Part shown: piece by piece, positions 47,137 to 57,092 of the stretch | Layout of the letters: each line of letters begins with the position of its first letter | Position numbering within the stretch: the first letter of the stretch is position 1 | NCBI GenBank assembly: GCA_002917075.1 | Contig: NTMA01000093.1 | Coordinates: 62,001-126,000, forward strand | Source: Hawksworthiomyces lignivorus | Taxonomy: Eukaryota > Ascomycota > Sordariomycetes > Ophiostomatales > Ophiostomataceae | Direction: 5' to 3' | Length of the DNA stretch: 64,000 bases | The notes under the pieces: generated by a model | What the model saw: only the letters and a program-made list of their open reading frames with translations | What the model was told of the DNA's origin: nothing | Database searches by the model: none | Program-made: the position numbers and the translations under genes

Positions 47137-47883
47137 GAATGGATGAACTGTGTTCTAAATCACCAAAATTTGCAGTTATTGTCAGAATTGCTTGAATAAA
47201 ACTAGAACTATCAGATTTATATGCAAAGATGTAGTTCTGTTGTTGGTGTTCATTAATCTAGGTATTTATTTCAAATGTGGCATGACGATGACCAAATCAG
47301 AGCCAGATGATAACAGCGTATACTATACGCTACATACGTAATATGGTATCTTGGGAAGGACGGGAGTTCGGTTAATTACTAGTTCGCCGATACCTGAAAG
47401 TCATGAAAGGAAAGCCCTGAGTTTGCCTATCGCGATAGGCGTAGAGTAAAGTAGCTCCGCTACAGTCTTACGATCAGAAAACCATTAATTACCAGGATAA
47501 TCCAAGAAATAATCCAAGAAATAATCCATTCGATAAAGAAAGTTATCTAGTTTGAAGAAATACCATTATGGGAAAAATTTAGAAAAACGTTCAATCATCA
47601 GATAAGGTGCGGTGGAGTAAAGAGATGCTTGAGCATTTTGCTGCCTGCTTGATTAAAGGGTCCAGATAAAGGCCTCTTGATGTCTTCGAACCGAGTGCGC
47701 TAAATCTAACTCAATAAACATTGTACTTCATTGTTTCTAATCCTCCTAGGCCGGTGCATACTGTACTTTATGCCGACATCATGATGAAGAGAAGCAACTG
47801 CGATGAAATTTAGGGGCAAAAAGGAAATTGCATATACCAAACAGGAGAACAATATAAAAGACACTAATAGACTGCCTCTATCC
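47137..47883. promoter_or_regulatory. promoter region of the 2OG oxygenase with shared motifs and a palindrome
   Basis: Holds GGAGTTCGGTTAA (47363-47375), GCCGAT (47386-47391) and the perfect palindrome GCCTATCGCGATAGGC (47425-47440). An ORF at 47706-47894 has no homology. The right part is the 3' flank of the NCS1 permease gene. Confidence 0.6.
47425..47440. promoter_or_regulatory. perfect 16-bp palindrome GCCTATCGCGATAGGC
   Basis: Two exact 8-bp half-sites. Half-site copies recur at about 43094-43103 and 53579-53587, both upstream of neighbouring genes, which suggests a binding site for a dimeric regulator. Confidence 0.6.
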
Positions 47884-50203
47884 TCACGCTTCAATTGACT
47901 TGTTTATATCTTCGAGGTTTGCGCGAATTCCTGCTTCCGCGATATTAGGAAGAGAACCGTGGAGCACATCTGCGTCCAAAACAAAAGGTAGATCAACGTC
48001 TAAACCAGGCACGGGGAAAAGATAGCAGAGGCTGCTATATATGGCAAAACTAATAGCGAGACCCACTATGAAAGTCAGATTGTACAACCGGATCCAGCCT
48101 TTCCAATTTGCCCCCGTGTACGAGTCAACAGTAGCTACCAGACCAGCTGAGATCAGTTAGATTTTAGAATCCTAAGTAATTTTTAATTTTCTTCAGCAAG
48201 GGAATACCTACGAAGGAGCGGCCACATTCCAAATGTAAAAGAGGCAAAAGCACGCCAGTTGAAACCATGATAGAACCAATAATTGGAAGAAGAATCTCCA
48301 ACGTAAAGTTCGTTAAGGCGCAGCTTATGCCGACGGACAACATGATAATCGGCTAACATTACGCCACTATATTGCGAAGGATTTAGACCCGGTACATGAA
48401 TTTCATCGATAAGAAATGAGCCAGCTAGGGAAGAGAATTCGGAAGGGAACGCATACGTTGCAGGCGCCATGAACACGCCGAAGCCACTCAGAACAGAGAG
48501 GAATTTGGTTGCAGTGCTAATGAGCTGCCAGGGTCTGTAAACCATTCATAAGTAAATTCCATTTGTGATGTACTTGACGTATGTGAAAACACACTGGGTA
48601 GCGATGCCAATACAGGCCATGATGTAGCCACCGCGGCGGATATTGATGTACCGTGGCCACAAGCCAGCCATATCCATACCGGCTGAGACGGAGTTAAGAA
48701 CTACCGAGATCTTTTTTTGTTAGTATGAGCTACGGGACGATTCACTGCTTTTTATGAAATAAAAAATACCGAAAATTGAGAGGCTACGCAACCGAGGCTG
48801 GCGAAGAAAACACCGGCTCTAGCACGGCTGCTGTTGTTATAGTGCTCTTGGATAGCAGCAAGCAAGTAAATGGGGTTCCAGATCAGTTCACCACCCAAAA
48901 TGTCGTTGGCAGAGCTAGTCACGACGATTCCAATGATAGCTGTGGCGGAGATAGTTATAGGTGCGGCGACAAGCTGGGACAGAGTTGGAGAAAATCGGCG
49001 TTTAGCATAGCGTGTCCAGTCAGACTGTCCCAGTGTCCCAGCACCCCAAGCACCCAAGATAGATGTGATGCCGAACATGAAGCTCCAACCAACGTTATCA
49101 GTACTTGCGGATTCATGAAACATGGAACCAGGGCCGCCAGCCTGGGACACACTCCTAGAAATTGTCAGCGATATTCTTTTTCTTGAAAAGATGGCTATCA
49201 AGTGTGTCATTTACCATGCCAGACACCCGAAACATGTGCCAACAAAAAGTATAAAGCATATTACAAACGGAATTTGCAACCGCTCGGGCTTTATAAGCAA
49301 GCCTGGAACAAAAGCACACATCCAAATCACTAAACCAATGAAATCATTGGTCTGGAGGTGAGAGCTTATAGTGAAAGTATTTTTCAAATGCTCAAGGCCT
49401 CGGACGCAGTCAGAATAAAAATCTGGAAATTGTTATAGTGAGAAATAAAGAAATTAACCCTACCAGGTATGATAGCGCCAATCATAACACGCGTCGCTTG
49501 ACCGCCCCAGAAGGCCTGCATTCCAAACCACATACATGCAACAAAGACGCGCAGAACCACAGGAACTGCACAAGAAGCGATACATCGTTAGTTTTAATAA
49601 GTTGATAACAACCTTATTAGAAACATTAGAATAAATGAATCTACGCCACTTACAATAGGAACCGCGCATGCCCCAAGAGGCTCGGCTCGAGACCGTGAAG
49701 CCGATGTGATGAATCTCACCCAACCATCCGCAGCTTACGGCCAAAAGACCTGTGAGAACACCTCCGATGATCTTCAATTCCGCAATATGGTTAGATAGGA
49801 TACTAGCTAACAGGAAAGATCATACGTACCACTACACCAATGGCCTGCTGTGGGCTGAGTCCAAAGGCCAGTAGGGTGCTGCCGGTGGACCAGGCGGAAA
49901 TGCAGGAACCGGATACAGTCCAATAACCTCATATTGTTAATTAAAAAAATTAAGCTATATTATCTGAGGTATCTCACCAAAATATGACCAAACATCATAT
50001 GTTCGTCGCTCTGGAGGCATAGGAATTAAATCGCGGTTGCACCATGTGGTGTTTTCAAAGCCAGCGTTTCCATCCAATGGCCTAAGTTCTTTTAAGTTAG
50101 CTACAATATTCTCGTAAGAGCAGTCACTCCAGCTTCGTATCTCTTACACCTGAAGCTTTTTTTTCACTCTCGCCCAGTTGAACTTCGTCTTGATGATAGT
50201 CAT
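47884..50203 (-). CDS. NCS1-family permease (nucleobase/allantoin/hydantoin type)
   Basis: Plasma-membrane proton or cation symporter of the nucleobase:cation symporter-1 family, with about 12 hydrophobic segments. The start at 50203 gives MTIIKTKFNWARVKKKL. The family signature NRDLIPMPPERRTYDVWSYF follows, then SGSCISAWSTGSTLLAFGLSP, the GEIHHIGFTVSSRASWGMRGS loop, FGMQAFWGGQATRVMIG, NDFIGLVIWMCAF and ILGAWGAGTLGQSDWTRYAKR. The C-terminal exon (48087-47884) ends INKSIEA. Roughly ten exons are joined by short introns and the coding sequence appears intact. Fungal members carry uracil, cytosine, allantoin, purines or thiamine. Together with the nearby oxygenase and DUF917 gene, uptake of a pyrimidine or hydantoin-like ring is the most economical guess. 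Confidence 0.85.
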
Positions 50204-50824
50204 AACTTTTGATGTAGAGCTAATATTGAGGGGCATGCAACTTAAAAACAAGCTGGCAAAGAACAAAAATAAGAGTAAAATGAAAATCAAGGCTTCCATT
50301 GATAATTGTCTAAACGGGCTCTCCAGCGTATTTTATGTTGTTTAGCTTTATTCCTAAGAATTTCTTATCTGTGTCGTTTCTCCTATGCTTCTAAGTGTGA
50401 GCTGTTAACAAACTCTCACTCCGCTCATTTCTTTTATCTCTTAGCTAGGGTAGGTGTAATGCTGCTACTCTGAATTGCACGGTTGCCGACGCTAATCTCC
50501 ATGCTTGCCGATCATTTAAATTTGTTCGCCGATCGACAACCTCGGATCTCTATCAGTCTCAGAAGTTAGATTCTCCTTCTATTGATTTTGTAGTTAGCAG
50601 TGTGTACGCCGATTTAAAGAACAATAAATGTTAACAGCTTCTCTTTTTAAACCACGGTCGTCTTTTCCTCAAGCCATAATCATGATAGTACTATATGAAA
50701 TTGGCAGAATTGAATGAGCCTAACTTTTCTTTACTCTACGTTGATAAAGTCTCCAGAGCTGTTTACTTTCCCTTTACCTAACCTCTCTCCATTCCTCCTC
50801 CTTTTTTTTCCTGATTTTGGCACC
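50204..50824. promoter_or_regulatory. divergent promoter between NCS1 permease and aldo-keto reductase
   Basis: Contains GTTGCCGACGCT (50482-50493) and three GCCGAT sites (50507, 50528, 50608). These motifs recur in three other upstream regions of this gene group. A pyrimidine-rich stretch precedes the reductase start at 50825. Confidence 0.6.
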
Positions 50825-51997
50825 ATGGTTATCACACCGGTTTTCAAACTTAATAATGGACACACCATTCCGGCTATTGGTCTGGGGACATGGCAAACTG
50901 ACTCCAAAGAAATCTCTGTGGCAGTTGAGTACGCCATCCGTCACGGATATCGGCATATTGATACAGCCCTGAATTACGGAAACGAGTGTGGTGTCGGTGA
51001 AGGCTTGCGTGCTTCAGGCGTTCCCCGCGAAGAAATTTGGGTAACAACAAAACTCGACAACACATGGCACCATCGTGTCATGGAAGGTTTCGAGAAGTCG
51101 ATCAGCGATCTTGGCCTTGACTACATCGACTTGTATCTTGTGCACTTCCCATGTGCCACAGACCCTGAAGATACAGCGAAGATGATGGTTGATTGGGATA
51201 TAGTAAAGACGTGGTAAGAAAATACAGAGAACTCGATTCGAGGATAAATAAAATAACTGATGAAAGCTTAGGGAGCTCATGCAAAAATTGCTCGAGACAG
51301 GCCGTGTTCGAAGTATTGGCGTATCAAATTTTCAAATTGAGCACCTGGAGAAATTGCTTGAAGCTCCGTCTTGCGTTATTGTACCAGCTGTTAACCAAAT
51401 TGAGGTATTCGGTCAGCTATTATGGCTTTCTTTTTCCTTTTATATTTCAGACTTCCATTCCAACAACTACCACAGCTAACGATTAACTCTTTTGTAGTTG
51501 CACCCTAGCAACCCATCGTATGTATTATTTCATTTCAATAAGTTTCTTAGACTATCTTCTCTGACATAGATAGGCCAAAACTGCTAGAATATTGTAAATC
51601 TAAGGGCATTCATTGTACTGCGTACTCATGCCTGGGCGGTACCATTGGTTCGTCTATCAATACTTCTGGTGCATTGTTTGAAGAACCTGCTCTTCTAGAG
51701 GTAGCTAAGGCCACTGGAAAGACGCCACAGCAAGTTGCGTATGTATTATCGAAATTTGGGATCTAGAGTTTACTGGCCAAATACTAATTACTTTTCAGTT
51801 TGAAATGGGGAGTGCAACGAGGAACGAGTGTGATCCCTAAGAGCACCAACCCAGAGCGGATATCAGCCAATTTTGCTTTGGAAGATTGGGAATTGACCCC
51901 AAACCAGATGGAAAAATGCGATTCCATCACTACTCGATACAAAGTTGTCCAGGATGACTGGATGCCAATTCGTGTATTTACTGGAAGCGACGAATGA
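50825..51997 (+). CDS. aldo-keto reductase
   Basis: Cytosolic NAD(P)H-dependent carbonyl reductase of the aldo-keto reductase superfamily. Five exons (50825-51213, 51272-51404, 51498-51517, 51574-51738, 51799-51997) make 301 aa. The catalytic tetrad is visible: Asp in HIDTALNYG, Tyr in the same block, Lys in VTTKLDNT, His in LYLVHFP. SIGVSNFQIEHLEKLL and VIPKSTNPERISANF are the expected substrate-loop and cofactor-binding blocks. I prefer the start at 50825 (MVITPVFKLNNGHTIP); the upstream Met at 50714 would add an unlikely hydrophobic leader. It is divergent from the NCS1 permease and shares its promoter, so it is probably part of the same pathway. No break is seen. Confidence 0.87.
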
Positions 51998-52431
51998 CCA
52001 CAATGCAGCCACTCAGTGTATAATTTTTAGAGAGGGAATCATTCGATGTTGCTTTCAATATGAAAGATAATGCAAAGGGAAAATAATATGTATGTCAAGT
52101 TGTAGGTATAATCAGCTGGATAGGAAAAAGAGGAGCACAACATGTAGTTGCCGAGGCGACAAGAGGAAATAATGCAGGACGCCCCGGGCTAGTATTAAAA
52201 CAATATCGTAGTTAAAGTTGACCTAAGGTGCATCATTGAGAAATTTGACAAGTGACCGCCTGGAATCAGAAGTGTAAAAGAAATCGACTAGAAGAAGGAC
52301 TTTTCATGTGGGATCGAAGCGACGGACAAGAAGGGCGAGAAATAGAAACTCAACGAGTAGATTAAAAAAAATATAGCAACTAGAATTCTATAAACTTATA
52401 CATAGTTACGGTAGCAAAAATAAGCCGAAAA
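51998..52431. other. convergent intergenic region
   Basis: Spacer between the 3' ends of the aldo-keto reductase and the DUF917 pseudogene. Nothing recognised. Confidence 0.45.
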
Positions 52432-53412
52432 CTAATTTATATCATTGGTGTCAAACTCGTCAATGACTCTTCTTGGTTTAATATGTTTTCCTTCAGGGCT
52501 AAACGTCAGATGATCGAAACTATGGCCAAAACCGGCAGGCCCGCCGATATCAACACCGCGCTCACTATCTGTCCATCGGTTGCTGGCTGTAATGCAGAGC
52601 ACAATGACAAGTAGACCGCAGCGATATTCTTGTGTGCCGATTGCCTCGCCGTTTTGGGCATCGATGACCGAAATTAGATCAGGCACAAGCGCCATCACAT
52701 CTTCTTGGCGCGCCAAACCATCATTCACCATTCTATTGTCAGTATCTTCCGGATATGCGTCACTGATACTAGTATCAGTCATATTTAAGACAACGATGTT
52801 CTCATTCTTGAACGGAATTTTAACACTGCCCACGTATGTCTGGGGACGAGCGTTATTCATCGCTGTGCCTTTCAGAGCGGATATGTCGGAACCTTCAATG
52901 ATGCATTCGCCGTAGACATGCCCCATATGCAACGTGCGCTTAACGCCAACAATTTTTCCTTTCCAAACAATGCGAGCTGTCTCAGGACCTCCACATTCAT
53001 TGATCATGGTCTCGGCAACGTGGTGAACGCGGCTTTCCTGGCGAGCACGATCGATTGCACGGCCAATACGCCAGGCCTGTGATATTGTATGTTCGACAGC
53101 CTAGCGTTTAGTATCTTTTCCCGTCACGGGACCCTCGGCGTAGCCAGTGTGGGAGCCCATCTCACTAAGAGCGGCGCGAAGTGTACGTTCAGGCTGCTCG
53201 TCTGATACAGCTCGCTGCATAGATGTCACGTTGCCATTGCCATCACAGATGACGACTGGCGACCATACTGGGTGGCGTTCATCGAAAACGACGGGTGTCG
53301 TTTGCCATATAGTTGGGTAAGCCCTGCCCATCCAGTCTCCATCGATTACTGGGAGATTCAGCATGTTGCTTGCGCCCAATTCATACGTCACCTGTTTGAC
53401 GCCAAACTTCAT
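52432..53412 (-). pseudogene. DUF917 (thiohydantoin-desulfurase/hydantoinase-associated) gene, truncated with a nonsense codon
   Basis: The sequence matches the DUF917 family, which includes S-methyl thiohydantoin desulfurase and is often fused or adjacent to hydantoinase/oxoprolinase proteins. Visible blocks are LPVIDGDWMGRAYPTIWQTT, GYAEGPVTGKDTKR, AVEHTISQAWRIGRAI, GHVYGECIIEG, VPDLISVIDAQNGEAIGTQ and GVDIGGPAGFGHSFDH. A TAG at 53103-53101 interrupts the frame exactly where Trp is usual after KR; the same frame stays open on both sides, and a single G to A change would explain it. About the first 100 residues of the family are missing upstream of 53412. A short intron removing the stop does not fit the flanking homology. 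The pathway gene is therefore probably non-functional in this strain. Confidence 0.75.
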
Positions 53413-54279
53413 TGAGCTCTTGTCAACATGCTACTCTTTGATATAGCTAGACTATCTTCCTTTAATACTTGTCCAGCAATCATCCTCAGTGCTGTGGATT
53501 AAGTGTGCTGTTATCTTCTTAGTCCCTATACTACCACTGCGGGGCATTGGCCGATCATAGGCCGATCAGTAGGTTTTTGCCTATCGCTGCTTCACCGAAC
53601 TTAATATAGCGGTAGGTTCTGATAGTTGCCGACGCTGTTAATTGAATTTCGTTAACATAGCTGGCCTAGCCATACTAGCAAATGCATTATTACGTTGAAA
53701 TTCTTCGCATCGGTTTTATTGCATATCATGGAGTTTATTACGCCTTTTTCTACCATTCTTCTCTCTCGGCTCATACTTTCACACTACTATACTTTGAGTG
53801 TCACGCATATGTCAGCGTTTATCGCAAGAGGACAATCTCGGTCACGAAGGTAACCATACAATTTGTGAACCCTGAAGTAAATTCAGTAAAATTTTGCGAC
53901 TTTTTTTTTATCTTGAATTCGTGATATCAAGTAGCACACAGTTCTTTGTAATTAAGCTGCTAGAGGAAACTACCTTGATATAGCATACATTCAGGAGCCA
54001 ATACCATATATAAATATCTTGCCAATTCAGTAGATGGAGTGGCAGTACCTACATCGCAATGCTGATGTATTTCGTGGCTTTAAACTAGAAGAATAGGAAG
54101 GTGTTGTTGAAGTGTATACGAAATGGAATTGAAGCTAGTTACTACCACACAATGAGATCACGAAGCGATTAATACTTAGGCGCAGCAGTTGAGGAGTTAA
54201 GCATATAATAACAGAAATAGCGATATTGGCAAGTAATATATATAAATAGCTTTAACTCCAGCTGCAATAGGGCGTGATT
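53413..54279. promoter_or_regulatory. upstream region of the DUF917 pseudogene with shared motifs; remainder empty
   Basis: GCCGAT occurs at 53550 and 53561, GCCTATCGC at 53579-53587, and GTTGCCGACGCT at 53625-53636. The last is the same 12-mer as at 50482. The rest, including an ORF at 53682-53924, shows nothing I can name. Confidence 0.55.
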
Positions 54280-55913
54280 TCAATTATCAGCAAATGATCG
54301 CTTCAGCAACCATCTGCGGACTAGTTCCAACCCTTCTTTTGGCTTGTCATGAGGAACCTTATGGCAATATGTTAGTAGCTTGGATTGAAACTAATTTTGT
54401 ACGAACGAAGAACGTACCATATGGCCAGCACCATCAACAGTTGCAAAAGAAAATGTTGTTTCTTTCTTTGAACTTCCCATATTGATCTTTACTTCCTTGT
54501 ACCAACCAATTGTCCGGCCACCAGCGCTCCACGGTTTTTGCGCCTCTGCGACATAAGCTGGTTGCCCTTTCCAAGCCATGTTACTGGTCCATCTTAAATT
54601 TCCGGCAGTGTTGCATGCGAGATCTAAGTTTCCTTGGTAAAGTAACACATCGATCTCGTTCTCGAGCAAATACAGCACCTGGGGCTGCGTGCTGGTTCCT
54701 ATATCTGTACCTATTTGAAAGGCATCTTGCACAGCCATAGAGTATATGGAATAATTTGACAGTGTATTTGGCACTCCTAATGCGTTCCAAACTCGCGGAA
54801 GATTCAGATAAGCTTCGATTAGGGCCGACTCCTTGTAGCATAGAGCATCGCCAGATTCACAAGGATAAGTGATGTCAAATCTATTTCTATTTCCATTAGA
54901 CCCGGATTCACTGTCATAATAAGAAATGACACCGTCCCAGCAGACAGCAGATGCAGAAGCACAGATTGCCGGATCTGGGTGCTGATAGCAGATTTGCTTC
55001 AATGCCATGCATCTCGGGAGATTAGAGGCCATAATATTGCATCGTGTATAGTTAAAAATCGGTTCTTTTATACCAGGGTTGGTGGTACAAAGAGTTTCCC
55101 AATATCCAAATGCTGTGTCAAGTGGCGAAACATAGCCGTTCCCAATAAAGACGGATTCCAGGTTTATCTGAGGGCGGTGAGGGTAAAGAATGTTTTGAGT
55201 TACGATATGAGCCCCCAGAGCGGGAATATAATGTCCCTACTCTAGTTATTAGCCATAAGCTATTAAAGGTTAGGAAGCCATCTAGGCAGAATTCAAAATA
55301 AGTATGTAGACATGCTTACTCCGTAACTCTCTCCGGAGATGTGGAATGGTCTGCCTGCAAATTCGGGGAATATCTGGCTCACGAATATCTGTAAAAATCT
55401 GTGCATATTATCTGCTGCAATGAATGAATTAGAAGGATACGGCTCATCCTTGTCCAAATATGAAAATCCGACACCGGCAGGCTGATCCACGAATATATAG
55501 TTTGCAAATTTATTCCAGCCGAACGGATTATGTTTGGTCCCATTCCCATGCTCGTTGATCAGGCATGGGCCAAGTTCCTGTAGCATTCCCAACATAGAGG
55601 AGCCTCCAGGACCACCCGTCAACCATAGAACGAGAGGATCTGTAGCTGGGGCAGTCTGGCTCTCAAAATACCAGAAGAATAGGTGCTGGTTTCCCACATC
55701 TAGCCAACCAGTATATTGTTTAACGCGTGCGTCACATATTGTGTTATCTATTTGCTCTTTTATGCGGATTGAATGTTCTGGAGAGAACCAACTGTGATGG
55801 ACATCATACACCGATGGCGGAAAGATGTCTTCCGCAGAAGACAGGGGAATCTGGGATGCGATGACCTGCAACGAAGCTCTGCAGAGGAGCAAAGCGGTAC
55901 TCAAGATGCCCAT
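54280..55913 (-). CDS. secreted serine carboxypeptidase (S10, carboxypeptidase Y type)
   Basis: Vacuolar or extracellular exopeptidase that releases C-terminal residues at acid pH. Three exons (55320-55913, 54418-55236, 54280-54357) total 1,491 nt, 496 aa. The start at 55913 begins a signal peptide, MGILSTALLLCRASLQVIA; the longer frame upstream of it is not needed. PLVLWLTGGPGGSSMLG supplies the oxyanion region, and the catalytic Ser is in FHISGESYG at the first intron. The catalytic Asp is in YQGNLDLACN and the catalytic His in GAGHM, followed after a 60-nt intron by VPHDKPKEGL. Multiple cysteines and several N-x-S/T sites fit secretion. The last 78-nt exon is easy to miss because the upstream frame stays open into the intron. 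Confidence 0.88.
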
Positions 55914-57092
55914 GAGTTCAACTAAAGTTATATTCACAAGCAATTTCAGAATGATGTTGTGCTTTGTCACAAATGTCAAGGTAAATTGGTCTTTGAGATT
56001 ATCTTTGGTGGGATGAGAAAAAAGATCATATTTTACCCCACCACTTCTTCCCGATATCTCCTTCAACTGCGGAGGTTCTCGGCGGCTGATATCAATGAGA
56101 ATGACTGTGCACCTACCAAAGAGCTAAACCGAATTAGGAAGTGTGAAATGGATTTCTGACGGCAGCAGTTTCCACTACATGCTATGCAGATCCTACCTCG
56201 CTTATTCATTACGGTTATTTATCTTTCAATTGGTTATATACTGTACATAGAAGTAGATCAAGAGTGGGTGAATCTTATTTGGTAATCTAATGGTAGATAG
56301 ACCAGATACCAGCATGAGGTTGGAGATGTTAGCGAATGCATAAGTCTGACCAATCAGAGGCCAGTATTCTAAGGCCTTAGGCACCTACTCCGTATATCGC
56401 ATAGATAAATAGTGAGGCAATTAGGCGTAGACCACTTAGTTGGGCTGAATCAACAACACAAGGCATTCTCCACAACTGCGCTGACAGGAGAACACCGTAT
56501 GGTGACCAGAAGAGTCACGCAGCCTTCGCACAAACATGATTTTTCTTATGCATCCTCGGTTGCGAAAGGGATATTCCGTACTCATATTAGCTACTTCTCA
56601 TATGATTCTGACTCAGATAGTCTGTAGTCGAATGATTCTTATCTAAATATCGTTAGGGTCTTGAAATCAGTCAGAATATATGCAATACAAAGATTTTAAC
56701 AGTGCTTTTTTATTCTTTCTTTAGAAGAGGCTAGATGACATCCTAAGTGACGTAATAATTTTGCATCAACAGACTTCTGCAAGAAAAAAAAAAGAACAAA
56801 GTCTTTAAATTTTCAATTTGTGGCGATTGGGCTAACTCGTAGTGCTAATTGTAAATCTCAAGAGCTCATATGATAAGCTACTGACTTCTGTGTGATCTTT
56901 TAATCTCTTAACGTATCTTCATCTTATTTACGTCTATATATGCACCTGCCTACTCTTAAATTTCGGCACATGTCATATTTTGACACTTCTATTTCTGATC
57001 CAATTCCTTCCGCTTGAAATTTATTAATAAAAGCAAGAAGGCTGCATAGCTTTAATTTCAACTAAACACACTAAAGAACGAAGACCAAAACA
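55914..57092. other. divergent intergenic region
   Basis: About 1.2 kb between the carboxypeptidase and phosphoenolpyruvate synthase starts, presumably with both promoters. ORFs at 55959-56159 and 56412-56627 have no homology. No repeat recognised. Confidence 0.4.

Noticed and set aside
53060..53110. Short intron removing the TAG in the DUF917 gene
   Set aside because: Flanking residues match the family continuously and no donor at a workable distance exists.
54391..54420. Carboxypeptidase C-terminus ending in the open frame after GAGHM
   Set aside because: A GT-AG intron (54358-54417) leads to a 78-nt exon with the expected VPHDKP block and natural stop at 54280.
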